DNA from: an uncultured Ruminiclostridium sp.
GTDB lineage: Bacteria > Bacillota > Clostridia > Oscillospirales > Ruminococcaceae
Direction of reading: 5' to 3'
NCBI GenBank assembly: GCA_934490165.1
Contig: CAKSTB010000001.1
Coordinates: forward strand, 1 to 64,000
Length of the DNA: 64,000 nt
Shown here: positions 41,758 to 50,540 of the stretch, one piece after another
Position numbering within the stretch: position 1 is the first letter of the stretch
Layout: each line of letters begins with the position of its first letter
Notes under the pieces: model-generated
Told to the model about the DNA's origin: nothing
Databases searched by the model: none
What the model saw: only the letters and a program-made list of their open reading frames with translations
Program-made: the position numbers and the translations under genes

Positions 41758-44520
41758 ATGTTGGGAAAAAACAAAGCTTTAAAAGCGGCGAAGCTTGTAA
41801 CGGCTTCATTGTTTGCCGTGATATGCTGTGCTGTTCTGACTGTCGGAGCATTTGCCGTCAAGACAACGTGTACGGTGTACAACGGCTCTAATGTTGACAG
41901 CAACAATTACAGTTTTTACTGGGCGACCCCTACCGAGTCGTATCTGTGCAACCGCACAAACGGCTATATGCGCGTTCAGAACCTCGGAGAGTCTGGCGTG
42001 CTTGTTGAATACTACGACAAGTCGTTCAATCTTACAGGCACGAAAAAGATCAAGCAGGAGCTGCCGATATTCGGTGCATTCTATGAAACCTCCGCCAACT
42101 ACTATATTATAAGCGGTCAGAAAAATCTGAGCCAGAGCAATACCGTGGAATGCTACAGAATAACAAAGTACGACAAGAACTGGAAACGTCTTTCGTCAGT
42201 CGGACTCAGCAACTGCAATACATATATTCCCTTTGACGGAGGTACTTGCAGGATCGCCAAGGTCGGAAAGTATCTTATTCTGCATACCAGCCATGCAATG
42301 TATAAGACAAGTGACGGATATCACCATCAGGCAAATATTACCATACAGGTCGATACCACGGCTATGAAGATAACCGACGCTTTTTATGATGTTATGAATA
42401 CGAATGTCGGATATGTAAGCCATTCATTCAACCAGTTTATTTCGGCTGACGGCAACAAGATAGTTACGCTTGACCACGGCGATGCAAATCCGAGAAGTCT
42501 TGCACTGCTGAAGTATCAGGCAGACGTATCAAAAGGTACATTCCAGGCGGATTATTTCAATTCTCCGTGCCGGTATTATTCGATGCTTGATATTCCCGGT
42601 GCGACGGGTGATAACTATACAGGCGTTACGGTAGGCGGATTTGAAGTTTCAAGCAAGGCATATATTACCGTGGGAACAAAGATCGACTTCAACAATAGTA
42701 GCAGTGTGCCGAATATCTTTGTTTCAACGCTGAAAAAGAACGGCAAAACCGCAACGGTAAAGATGATCACAAATGAGAAGAGCGGCGATATAGGCACTCC
42801 GCATTTAGTCAAGGTCGCTACGGACAAATATATTCTGCTCTGGACGAAGGGCACAAAGGTATACTATACTTTCCTTGACGCATACGGAAACAAGACCGGC
42901 AAGATATACTCCATGACAGGCGAGATCTCCGACTGCGTTCCGATCGTAAGCTCGGGCAAGCTGGTATGGTACACCTGGAATAAAGAAAAGGTCAACTTCT
43001 ACGAGATAAACATAAACAGTCCCGCAACTAACAAGAAAACGGCTATTGTAAACGGTCATAAGTACAAGTGGAACGGAACAACAAACGGTACTGCCAAGCT
43101 TACCTGCACCGTCTGCGGAAAAGCTACGACAAAGCAGGTGGCAACTCAGTTTGCCGTGTACTGGCAGCGCAGTGACGGATTGTATTATATGTCGCTTCCT
43201 ACCAACACTTATTATGCCGGCAGTACACTTAATTTTATGTACGGTTTTGATGTTAATTGCGATATCGTTGCAAAATCGTCAAATTCAACAGTCGTGAGCA
43301 TTTCGGGTTCTGCGCTTAAGATGAAGAAGGCGGGCAGTGCAACGGTAACATTCTACCCGCGATACAACCCAACGCTTAAAAAGACGTTCACATTTACGGT
43401 AAAAAATAAGTTTGCGGTAACAGATCTTTCGGTAAAGGGCACAACCGCCTCGACGGTAACGCTTAAATGGTCAAGCAGCAATGAAGCCGCAGGATATATA
43501 ATCGAAAGATATAACGGCACGAGCTGGGTGAAAGCCGCAACGGTTTCGGGCAAGAGCAATACAAGCTGTACGGTAAAGGGACTTAAGGCTGACACTTCTT
43601 ATAAATTCCGCATAAAGGCGTATAAGAAATCGGGCGGTAAAACAGTTTACAGCAGTAATTCCGCTGCATTGACGGCAAAGACAAAGATTGCTGTCAGCAG
43701 TGTAAGCGGCGTAAAGTCAAAATCGGCAACGCGCACATCAATTACACTCGGCTGGAATAAAAACAGCAATGCTGCAGGCTATGTAATACAGCAGTACAAG
43801 AACAACAAATGGGTACAGGTAGCAAAGATCACAAAGAACACCACAGTATCTTACACTGTAAAGAGCCTTTCGACGGCAACGACCTATAAGTTCCGTATAA
43901 AAGCATATAAGGGTACTCAGTCGAGCAATTGGACGAATATAAACGCCACAACAAATCCTTATGCCGTAACTAACCTTAAGGCAAGTGCTAAGACTGCTTC
44001 AACGGTAACGCTTACATGGAATAAACACAAGACGGCACATGGCTATATAGTTGAGCAGTATAAGAACAACAAGTGGGTAAGAGTTGCAAAGATAACAAAT
44101 AACGCGACTGTTTCTTATAAAGTGACGGGGCTTTCTTCAAATACTGTTTACAAGTTCCGTGTAAAAGCCTATCGTGTTGCCGATAAGACTGAAAGATACG
44201 GCATTGTTTCAGCTACCTGCTCAGTAAGGACAAATCTGTCGGGTGTAAGCGGCTTCAAGGCTTCGGAAAGAACGAAGAACAGCATCACGCTTGAATGGAA
44301 TAAGAACAGCACCGCTACGGGATATGTAATACAGTATTATAATGCTTCTACCAAGAAGTGGACTGATATGAAGCGTGTAAGCAGTAACATTACATTATCC
44401 TGCAAGGTGAACGGTCTTACGTCCGGCAAGAGCTACAGCTTCAGAATAAGGGCGTATAAGACTATAGGTAAGACTACTCAGTACAGCGCATGGTCGACTG
44501 TCAAAGCTTCGACCAAATGA
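41758..44520 (+). CDS. Large secreted protein with four fibronectin type III domains
   Basis: 920 aa. Signal peptide (1 to about 34, cleavage near VGAFA). Residues about 40-420 are an unassigned region rich in beta strands (HTSHAMYKTSDGYHHQANIT, ISADGNKIVTLDHGDANPRS), perhaps a propeller. A small CxxC unit (TCTVCGKATTK) and a Big-like domain (VVSISGSALKMKKAGSATVT) follow. Residues about 550-920 hold four fibronectin-III repeats, each with a GYxIxxYxxxxW...YKFRIKAY pattern. No sortase motif, cohesin or dockerin is seen. Likely an extracellular or wall-associated binding protein. GGGAGGG precedes the ATG. Confidence 0.85.
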   Translation: MLGKNKALKAAKLVTASLFAVICCAVLTVGAFAVKTTCTVYNGSNVDSNNYSFYWATPTESYLCNRTNGYMRVQNLGESGVLVEYYDKSFNLTGTKKIKQELPIFGAFYETSANYYIISGQKNLSQSNTVECYRITKYDKNWKRLSSVGLSNCNTYIPFDGGTCRIAKVGKYLILHTSHAMYKTSDGYHHQANITIQVDTTAMKITDAFYDVMNTNVGYVSHSFNQFISADGNKIVTLDHGDANPRSLALLKYQADVSKGTFQADYFNSPCRYYSMLDIPGATGDNYTGVTVGGFEVSSKAYITVGTKIDFNNSSSVPNIFVSTLKKNGKTATVKMITNEKSGDIGTPHLVKVATDKYILLWTKGTKVYYTFLDAYGNKTGKIYSMTGEISDCVPIVSSGKLVWYTWNKEKVNFYEININSPATNKKTAIVNGHKYKWNGTTNGTAKLTCTVCGKATTKQVATQFAVYWQRSDGLYYMSLPTNTYYAGSTLNFMYGFDVNCDIVAKSSNSTVVSISGSALKMKKAGSATVTFYPRYNPTLKKTFTFTVKNKFAVTDLSVKGTTASTVTLKWSSSNEAAGYIIERYNGTSWVKAATVSGKSNTSCTVKGLKADTSYKFRIKAYKKSGGKTVYSSNSAALTAKTKIAVSSVSGVKSKSATRTSITLGWNKNSNAAGYVIQQYKNNKWVQVAKITKNTTVSYTVKSLSTATTYKFRIKAYKGTQSSNWTNINATTNPYAVTNLKASAKTASTVTLTWNKHKTAHGYIVEQYKNNKWVRVAKITNNATVSYKVTGLSSNTVYKFRVKAYRVADKTERYGIVSATCSVRTNLSGVSGFKASERTKNSITLEWNKNSTATGYVIQYYNASTKKWTDMKRVSSNITLSCKVNGLTSGKSYSFRIRAYKTIGKTTQYSAWSTVKASTK

Positions 44521-44551
44521 TGAGGTAGCGAGCTGTACTTTGAGTATATAA

Positions 44552-44700
44552 TCATCGTTGGTTCAACGATGAAAGGTGCATAGAAACAAAGAACCGCCGC
44601 ACAGTGATGTGCGGCGGTTCGAGTTTTATGCGGCTGTTTTGCCGCAGAATTTTACAAATTAAAAGAACCGTCGTATGGTGTGGGTGCGACGGCTCTTTTT
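44552..44700 (+). terminator. Row of four hairpins after the fibronectin-III gene
   Basis: TCATCGTTG gtt CAACGATGA (44552-44572); GAACCGCCGCAC / GTGCGGCGGTTC (44591-44620, perfect 12-bp stem); GCGGC tgtttt GCCGC (44630-44645); and GAACCGTCG / CGACGGCTC (44665-44695) with TTTTT. Only the last has a T-run. Hairpins two and four share GAACCG arms, as in the paired-hairpin loci. Confidence 0.75.
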
Positions 44701-44729
44701 ATGTAGTCTTAAGATACGAATAGAAGATG

Positions 44730-44895
44730 TTGTGGTTGCCCGTAAGGCACAAGCCTTGTGGCGGCGGGCAGGTGAGAGAATAGTTTTTGTAATAGGACTG
44801 TTTAGGAGAGGTACAGTACTCTAAGGTCTACATAATATATGACGTTTAAGCGGGTAAAACCTTGCATAAAATTCCGTAAATTTACGAATTTTGTA
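44730..44895. repeat. Intergenic hairpin and palindrome sequences
   Basis: GCCCG...AAGGC acaa GCCTT...CGGGC (around 44738-44773) is a nested hairpin. CGTAAATTTACG (44875-44886) is a perfect palindrome within AAAATTC...AATTTT, and TTGCATAAAATT occurs twice (44863 and 44899). No gene seen in 44701-45013. Confidence 0.5.
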
Positions 44896-45013
44896 GTATT
44901 GCATAAAATTTCGCTTTGTTTTTTGTGCATAACGTCCGTGTGAAAATGCGGTTTGTGGGAATGATGTGGTGACAGGGATTGTTTTCATCGGCACAAAATT
45001 TCTGCGGGATATA

Positions 45014-45042
45014 TTGAATTATATCGGATTTTGTGCTATTAT
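45014..45042 (+). promoter_or_regulatory. Promoter of the GNAT gene
   Basis: TTGAAT (45014-45019), 17-bp spacer, TATTAT (45037-45042). Confidence 0.6.
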
Positions 45043-45080
45043 CGGTTCAGAAAGATATACGCGAAAGCGAGGATGTGACA

Positions 45081-45602
45081 ATGAACATAAGAAAGGCAAC
45101 AACAGCCGACATTGACGCTATAGAAAAGATATACGATGATATTCATACCGCAGAGGAAAAAGGAGAGCAGACTACAGGCTGGATAAGAGGCATTTATCCC
45201 GTCCGTGCGACAGCCGAGGCAGGACTTCAGCGTGGCGACCTTTATGTAATGGAGGACAGAGGACAGTTGCTCGGCTCAGCGATGATAAACGATATTCAGG
45301 TAGACGTGTACAAGGACGGCAAGTGGGAATATGAAGCGGCTGACGATGAGGTCTGCGTACTGCACACGCTTGTAATATCGCCTTATGCAAAGGGCAGGGG
45401 CTGCGGCAGGACATTTGTGAAATTCTATGAGGATTATGCCTTACAGCACGGCTGTCACGAGCTGAGGATTGATACCAACGAGAGAAACACTGTGGCAAGA
45501 GCAATGTACAAAAAGCTCGGATATAAAGAAATAGGCATTGTGCCGACCGTGTTCAATGGGATACCCGATGTTATGCTTGTGATGCTGGAGAAGAGGGTGT
45601 AG
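45081..45602 (+). CDS. GNAT family N-acetyltransferase
   Basis: 173 aa. Acetyl-CoA loop in VISPYAKGRGCGRTFVKFYE and the C-terminal ARAMYKKLGYKEIGI motif are typical of GNAT enzymes. Substrate unknown. I start at MNIRKATTADID (45081), with GAGGATG upstream; the longer reading from 45033 runs through the promoter region. Confidence 0.9.
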   Translation: MNIRKATTADIDAIEKIYDDIHTAEEKGEQTTGWIRGIYPVRATAEAGLQRGDLYVMEDRGQLLGSAMINDIQVDVYKDGKWEYEAADDEVCVLHTLVISPYAKGRGCGRTFVKFYEDYALQHGCHELRIDTNERNTVARAMYKKLGYKEIGIVPTVFNGIPDVMLVMLEKRV

Positions 45603-45619
45603 ATGATACAGAGAGAAAA

Positions 45620-45647
45620 TGTGACGAAATACGAAAGTTTCATCACA
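45620..45647 (+). terminator. Hairpin after the GNAT gene
   Basis: TGTGACGAAA (45620-45629) pairs with TTTCATCACA (45638-45647) with one mismatch. There is no T-run, so its terminator role is uncertain. The arms resemble those of the hairpin at 40-71. Confidence 0.45.
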
Positions 45648-45844
45648 GCTTCCTAGTTTATAAAATTCATTGAAATTGCAGTGCAATATATTGCAAAAAA
45701 AGTCAAAGCAATATATACAGCCAACAACGCTGAAAACAGTTTCGATACCGACAAGGCGTTAATAATTTCGTGAGTGTATCATTACAACTGCATTATCACC
45801 GAAATTTCCAAAAAACGCACTATCCAAAGATATCTGTACAGTCC

Positions 45845-46045
45845 CCCGGGTCGAACAGAGCGGAGCGACCCGCTTATGACTGGATTTGAAACGCAATCGT
45901 TTGTGTGTCTTATAGCCAACACCCCATTATGGCAGAAGAGGAGAGAGGTCAGGAAAGTGGGAGCGCGAGGGAGAAAACCTAAGGGGAGAGGGGAAAGCGC
46001 CTTTGGAGCGCCTTCCTCTCTCCCCTTGGGTTGTCTCCCTCGCAC
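45845..46045. repeat. Intergenic element with a 79-nt near-perfect hairpin
   Basis: GCGAGGGAG (45965-45973), AAGGGGAGAG (45981-45990), GGAA and GCGC pair with GCGC, TTCC, CTCTCCCCTT (46018-46027) and CTCCCTCGC (46035-46043). A GGGTCG..CGACCC hairpin lies near 45848-45872. Open frames on both strands in 45774-46049 mirror each other and are side effects of the palindrome. Nothing else is seen in 45648-46185. Confidence 0.7.
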
Positions 46046-46185
46046 ATAGTAGCAACGTTATTAACCGGAATAGCGAACCCGAGAAGTGCTATACTACAAA
46101 CAGAACTATCGGTAGCCTGCTATCAAAGTTTATTATTAAAATTGTATAACAGAAGTGCAATAAAAACGGAAATTTTCCAAATATC

Positions 46186-46233
46186 AAAAAAGTGAGCCGA
46201 GCACACTATTTTTTGCGCTTCGACTCACTTTTT
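46186..46233. terminator. Bidirectional terminator next to the CorC-like gene
   Basis: AAAAAAGTGAGCCGAGC pairs imperfectly with GCGCTTCGACTCACTTTTT across a T-rich loop. It has A and T tracts on its two sides, so it can stop transcription from either direction. A small GGCTGTG/CACAGCC palindrome lies at 46242-46256. Confidence 0.75.
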
Positions 46234-46267
46234 CTTTTTCGGGCTGTGTCACAGCCATTTTTTTATA

Positions 46268-47215
46268 TTACTGCCCGAAATGCATTGTTTCCTTCGGTTC
46301 AAGCGCAAGCTCTTCCTCCTTGCACGGTCTGACGATAAGCTTCGAGATACAGTTGTCGTGAACCTCGATAACCTTGAAGATAATGTCCTTATAGCGAACC
46401 TTAGGGTGCTCGCCCTCTTCCTCGGGAATATATCCGAGCAGGTCGGTAACAAAGCCCGCGATAGTGTCGTACTCGTGGTCTTCTTCAAGCTCATAGCCGA
46501 ACAGCTCGAGCACGTCCTCGGGGTCAGCCTCGCCGCTGACTTCATACGCGCCGTTCGAGCGGGGGATTATCATATCCTTTTCCTCGTCATACTCGTCCTC
46601 GATGTTGCCCATTATCGACTCGATTATATCCTCAAGCGTGATGATACCTGCCGTACCGCCGTATTCGTCAATCACGATGCCCATACCCGACTTGAGATTG
46701 GTCAGGAACTTGAACACGTCCGAGCAACTGCACGATTCGGGAACGTATACCGCCTCGCGCAGGAAGTCCTCAATTTTCAGCTTATCCTTGTTTTCGTTTC
46801 CGACAAGGCAGAGCAGATCCTTTACTATGATTATTCCGACTATAGCGTCAATGTTTTCCTTATATACGGGTATTCTTGAAAAGCCCTTTTCAAGCGCAAT
46901 ATAGACTATATCGTCAAGAGATGAATTTATATCCACCCCGACTATGTTCTTCCTGTGCGTCATTACATCGGAGGCTACCAGATCGCCGAACTCAAACACG
47001 TTGTTTATCAGCTGTGCCGATTCGTCCTCGAGGTTGCCGTATTCGTTGCCCGCGTCAACCATAGACATAATGTTGTCCTGCGTGGTTTCTTCCTTGTCGT
47101 AGTAGCTGTCGCCGAGCGCCTTTGATAAAAGCTTATCAAGACCTTTGTTCAGTAAAATCAGGGGTGCAAGCAGTATCTTTACCGCTCGCTTAGGTTTTCG
47201 GGGGTCTGCGTCCAT
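46268..47215 (-). CDS. CBS-pair / CorC-HlyC domain protein lacking the DUF21 membrane domain
   Basis: 315 aa. Two CBS domains (about 75-200; VMTHRKNIVGVDINSSLDDI, GFSRIPVYKENIDAIVGIII, DEYGGTAGIITLEDIIESIM) are followed by a transporter-associated CorC_HlyC domain (EVSGEADPEDVLELFGYELE). Most relatives have an N-terminal DUF21 membrane part; here it is replaced by about 50 residues with one weak hydrophobic stretch, as in CorC of Proteobacteria. Thought to act in Mg/Co homeostasis or membrane repair; not provable here. ATG at 47215 with AAAGGA upstream. Confidence 0.88.
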   Translation of the reverse strand: MDADPRKPKRAVKILLAPLILLNKGLDKLLSKALGDSYYDKEETTQDNIMSMVDAGNEYGNLEDESAQLINNVFEFGDLVASDVMTHRKNIVGVDINSSLDDIVYIALEKGFSRIPVYKENIDAIVGIIIVKDLLCLVGNENKDKLKIEDFLREAVYVPESCSCSDVFKFLTNLKSGMGIVIDEYGGTAGIITLEDIIESIMGNIEDEYDEEKDMIIPRSNGAYEVSGEADPEDVLELFGYELEEDHEYDTIAGFVTDLLGYIPEEEGEHPKVRYKDIIFKVIEVHDNCISKLIVRPCKEEELALEPKETMHFGQ

Positions 47216-47308
47216 TTTGTTTCCTTTCAAATATCAAAATATATTTTTCGGCAGAACTTCGTGTCCTGCCGATATCTTTATATATCTTACCATATTTTAT
47301 GCTGTAAA

Positions 47309-48085
47309 TCAAGTCTTTATATCAAGTTTGAAGAAACGTATTGCGTTTTCGTTGCACATCTTCACTGCTTCTTCAGCCGATATACCCTTTATTTCCGCGA
47401 GCTTTTCCGCCGTTTTATGCGTCATAGAGCTGTCACAGCGACTTCCGCGGAACGGCACGGGTGCCATATACGGACTGTCCGTTTCGAGCATAAGCCTGTC
47501 ATTCGGGATAATTTCACAGGAATGCACCGCCTTTTTGGCATTTTTGAACGTCAGTACGCCTGTGAAGCTGATATACGCGCCGAGCTTCAACAGCTCCTTT
47601 GCGGTTTCGGGACTGCCCGAATAGCAGTGCACCACGAATTTTTCCGGGGTAGTGCGGCGGAGTATCTTCATCGTGTCCTCGGTAGCGTCACGGCAGTGGA
47701 TAATCACCGGGAGCGAAAGCTCATTCGCAAGCTTTATCTGATTTTCAAATATCTCCTGCTGTCTTTGCGCGTCATAACCCTCATAGTGATAGTCAAGTCC
47801 GATCTCGCCTATAGCTACCGCCTTTTTATTCTTTGCAAGCTCCCTTAAAATATCAATATAATTTCCGGGAGTACCGGCTATGTTTTCGGGGTGTATTCCC
47901 ACTGCGCAGAACACGTTTTCGTAACGCTCGGTAAGCGACAGAGAAAACTCGCAGGTCGGAATATCCACGCTCATATTTATGATTGCCAGCACGTTATCGG
48001 ATAAAATGCGGTCGAGAACCTCATATCTGTCCTCGTCAAACCAGCTGTCGTCATAGTGCGCATGAGTATCTATAATTTTTGTCAT
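47309..48085 (-). CDS. tatD: TatD family metal-dependent hydrolase/DNase
   Basis: 258 aa. Metal ligands appear in DTHAHYDD, the GEIGLDYHY block, PVIIHCRD, FVVHCYSGS and LETDSPYMAP, the complete TatD set. Its start overlaps the stop of the LacI-type regulator by 4 nt, an unusual pairing. Confidence 0.93.
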   Translation of the reverse strand: MTKIIDTHAHYDDSWFDEDRYEVLDRILSDNVLAIINMSVDIPTCEFSLSLTERYENVFCAVGIHPENIAGTPGNYIDILRELAKNKKAVAIGEIGLDYHYEGYDAQRQQEIFENQIKLANELSLPVIIHCRDATEDTMKILRRTTPEKFVVHCYSGSPETAKELLKLGAYISFTGVLTFKNAKKAVHSCEIIPNDRLMLETDSPYMAPVPFRGSRCDSSMTHKTAEKLAEIKGISAEEAVKMCNENAIRFFKLDIKT

Positions 48086-49095
48086 TTCAGTATCTTTACG
48101 CTGTCGCGGATAATAAGCTTGCCTGTTACAAGTGTTCTGCCGCGTGAATAGTTCTTATCTCTTATCTTCTTGATTATCGTTTCTACTGCCTCGTATGACA
48201 TTCTCTTGCTGTCAACGTCAATCGTTGTGATACGCGGATTTGAGATAGTGGAGTAGATGTGGTTGTCGTAGCCGACTATCGAAATATCATCGGGCACTAC
48301 ATAGCCCTCGCTCCTGAGCTGATTTAACAGGCAATAAGCCGCCTCGTCACAGTTGCAGACAAAAGCCGTGGGCTTCTGTGCGGGCAGGTCGAAGTGCGGG
48401 TAGCTCGTACCCTCAGGACCTCTGTCGTCTATTACCCATTCACTGCGGAGCGGTATGTCTTTTTCGAGCAGAGCCTTGTAATATCCGAGGTATCTGTCCT
48501 GTATACTTGATGTAGATGTGATAGTGCCGAGGAAGCCTATGTTGCGGTGACCCGCGTTTATAAGATAGTTTGTCAGCATATACGAGCCGAAGAAGCTGTC
48601 CGAAAGGATAGTATCGGTGCGGTTGTCACTGCTGTAGAAGTCAAGGAATACGACCGGTATATCAAGGTCGAGCAGCTCGCTTACATATTCATCGTCAAAC
48701 TGTCCGAGCACGATAACGCCGTCAACCTTCTTGTCGGCTACCGAGTTCGGCATTGAGCGCTTAGCCTGGTCGCTCTCGGAAATAACGTCAAGTATGCCGT
48801 AGTAGTTCTGCTTTTGTAAAAGCTCTACTATATGACGGTACATTACCCAGTAGAATGCACTAGCGTCATTTATAAAGTGCTTTGCCACTACTATACTTAT
48901 GTTGAATGTAAAGCCCTCTTTTGAAGATTTTGACGTGTAGCTGAAACGGTAGCCCATTTCATTGGCTTTCTGCTTTATCTTCTCGCGGAGCTCCTCGCTT
49001 ACGCCGTCCTTGTCGCCGAGTGCCTTTGACACGGTAACGGTGCTTATATCCATAGTCTTTGCTATGTCACTCATTGTAACTGATTTCTTTTTCAT
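48082..49095 (-). CDS. LacI family transcriptional regulator
   Basis: 337 aa. N-terminal helix-turn-helix MSDIAKTMDISTVTVSKALG and hinge, then a periplasmic-binding-protein-like sensor domain (VDGVIVLGQFD, GHRNIGFLGTI, PTAFVCNCDEAAY, ISIVGYDNH). Effector unknown. It overlaps tatD by 4 nt. A TATAAT-like -10 lies about 60 bp upstream on the minus strand near 49151-49156, without a clear -35. Confidence 0.92.
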   Translation of the reverse strand: MKKKSVTMSDIAKTMDISTVTVSKALGDKDGVSEELREKIKQKANEMGYRFSYTSKSSKEGFTFNISIVVAKHFINDASAFYWVMYRHIVELLQKQNYYGILDVISESDQAKRSMPNSVADKKVDGVIVLGQFDDEYVSELLDLDIPVVFLDFYSSDNRTDTILSDSFFGSYMLTNYLINAGHRNIGFLGTITSTSSIQDRYLGYYKALLEKDIPLRSEWVIDDRGPEGTSYPHFDLPAQKPTAFVCNCDEAAYCLLNQLRSEGYVVPDDISIVGYDNHIYSTISNPRITTIDVDSKRMSYEAVETIIKKIRDKNYSRGRTLVTGKLIIRDSVKILK

Positions 49096-49419
49096 TTTGA
49101 TTACCTCTGCGCAGTCTGTTTAAGTTTATAACTTTATATGAACCCTTGTATTATAGTGTAACCTAAAACCGCCGATTTGTAAAGTAACTTTTTGCACAAA
49201 AAACAAGTTTTTCTTTACGTTTACTTCATAATTTTAGCTAAAGTTATAATTGTAACAACTTATTTTCACTCGTTTAGGCAGATTTCAGCTAATAATCGTA
49301 TATAATTTAAGGAAAAGTAACGCCGCAGAAATGCGCGATATGTTAAATTCGGTGAAGTAAATTTAACCGCTTTGTAATATTTGATGAAATTACACGAGGA
49401 TTTTTGGTGAAATGTTACA

Positions 49420-49448
49420 TTGAAAACGGTTTCATAATCCGTTATAAT
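49420..49448 (+). promoter_or_regulatory. Promoter of the plus-strand LacI-type gene with overlapping cre-like operator
   Basis: TTGAAA (49420-49425), 17-bp spacer, TATAAT (49443-49448). The operator TGAAAACGGTTTCA (49421-49434) covers the -35 and spacer. It fits the LacI/CcpA cre pattern TGWAANCGNTNWCA at every defined position, so a LacI-type protein bound there would block this promoter. Confidence 0.8.
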
Positions 49449-49486
49449 TGTAACATGAGTAAGTATCTGTGAGGGAGAACCGATAT

Positions 49487-50482
49487 ATGAGCGTAACAAT
49501 AAAGGACGTTGCAAAGGCGGCTAACGTTTCCGTTGCAACGGTTTCCAGAGTTCTTAATAAAAAGTCCAATGTGTCCGACGAGGCTATCCAGGCGGTAAAC
49601 AGCGCTGTTCAGGCGCTCGGCTACAGCCCGAGCTTTCTCGGAAGAGATCTGAGAAAGAGCGAAACGAGAAGAATACTTGCGATAATCGCATCGACAGAGC
49701 AGAGCTTCTATTCCGATGTTATAAGAGGTATGGAGGTCGCGGCATTCTCGCAGGGCTATGACGTACTGATAGCAACAACGCACGACGACCCCAATCACGA
49801 GATGCACCTGCTCGGTATGCTGTTCTCAAGGGCGGTAGACGGTGCTGTGCTCCTGGGGCCTAAGCTTGATGCCGCTACTATCAATGCGCTCGGCGAAAAG
49901 CACAATATCGCAATGTGCCTTGAACGTCTTGATAACTGTAATGTTCTTACCGTTACTATTGATAACGTCAAGGCGGGTCGTGACGCGGTAAATTATCTTA
50001 TCCGCAAGGGTCACAAGAAGATAGGTCTTATCACGACTTTGCAGAGAAGCCAGTCGAGTATCGACCGTGAGATAGGCTATAAGCTTGCGCTCAAGGACAA
50101 CGGCATTCCCTATAACGAAGATTACGTTTATTTCGGCGGCTATGAAACAGAGCAGGGTATGAGAGGCTGTGAGTATCTTATGAATTTACCCAGCCCTCCG
50201 ACAGCTATATTCTCCATATCGGATATTATCGCTATCGGTGCTATGAACTATGCGCTTTCAAAGGGCTACAGGATCGGCAAGGATCTTATATTTATGGGCT
50301 TTGACAATATCCAGTACTCACATATGTTCGTGCCGCACTTGTCGACAGTAGAGCAGCCGTGTTATGCGCAGGGCAAGCTCGTTATCGAAAAGCTTATTGA
50401 GAACATGAAAGCAACTGCACCTGACCATAATCTTTACACGTTGCCGCATAGTCTTGTGCTCAGAGAGTCAACGGGCGACTGA
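49487..50482 (+). CDS. LacI family transcriptional regulator (CcpA-like)
   Basis: 331 aa. Helix-turn-helix VTIKDVAKAANVSVATVSRV followed by LNKKSNVSDEA, then the sensor domain (VDGAVLLGPK, GHKKIGLITT, PTAIFSISDIIA, LIFMGFDNI). The recognition helix with VATVSRV is that of regulators binding CG-centred palindromes, consistent with the operator in its own promoter and hence with autoregulation. Start at 49487 with GAGGGAG upstream. No HPr-binding surface could be judged, so true CcpA identity is open. Confidence 0.92.
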   Translation: MSVTIKDVAKAANVSVATVSRVLNKKSNVSDEAIQAVNSAVQALGYSPSFLGRDLRKSETRRILAIIASTEQSFYSDVIRGMEVAAFSQGYDVLIATTHDDPNHEMHLLGMLFSRAVDGAVLLGPKLDAATINALGEKHNIAMCLERLDNCNVLTVTIDNVKAGRDAVNYLIRKGHKKIGLITTLQRSQSSIDREIGYKLALKDNGIPYNEDYVYFGGYETEQGMRGCEYLMNLPSPPTAIFSISDIIAIGAMNYALSKGYRIGKDLIFMGFDNIQYSHMFVPHLSTVEQPCYAQGKLVIEKLIENMKATAPDHNLYTLPHSLVLRESTGD

Positions 50483-50506
50483 CAATTGTTTTTTTGAATA
50501 TAACTT

Positions 50507-50532
50507 GCCCCCGCTTTTTATCAAGCGGGGGC
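50507..50532. terminator. Shared hairpin between convergent genes
   Basis: GCCCCCGCTT (50507-50516) pairs perfectly with AAGCGGGGGC (50523-50532). It lies between the plus-strand LacI gene and the minus-strand kinase gene; T-runs are weak on both sides. Confidence 0.7.
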
Positions 50533-50540
50533 TTGCTGTT

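Noticed and set aside
43410..44520. CRISPR-like or satellite repeats in the fibronectin-III gene
   Set aside because: The repetition is of protein domains of about 90 codons within one open frame, diverged at DNA level.
45774..46049. Mirror-image open frames on both strands
   Set aside because: Produced by the long palindrome; the two translations are partial reverse images and match no family.
46186..46256. Twin-hairpin pattern next to the CorC-like gene
   Set aside because: The two hairpins there have unrelated stems, unlike the matching pairs at 26.8, 31.0 and 36 kb.
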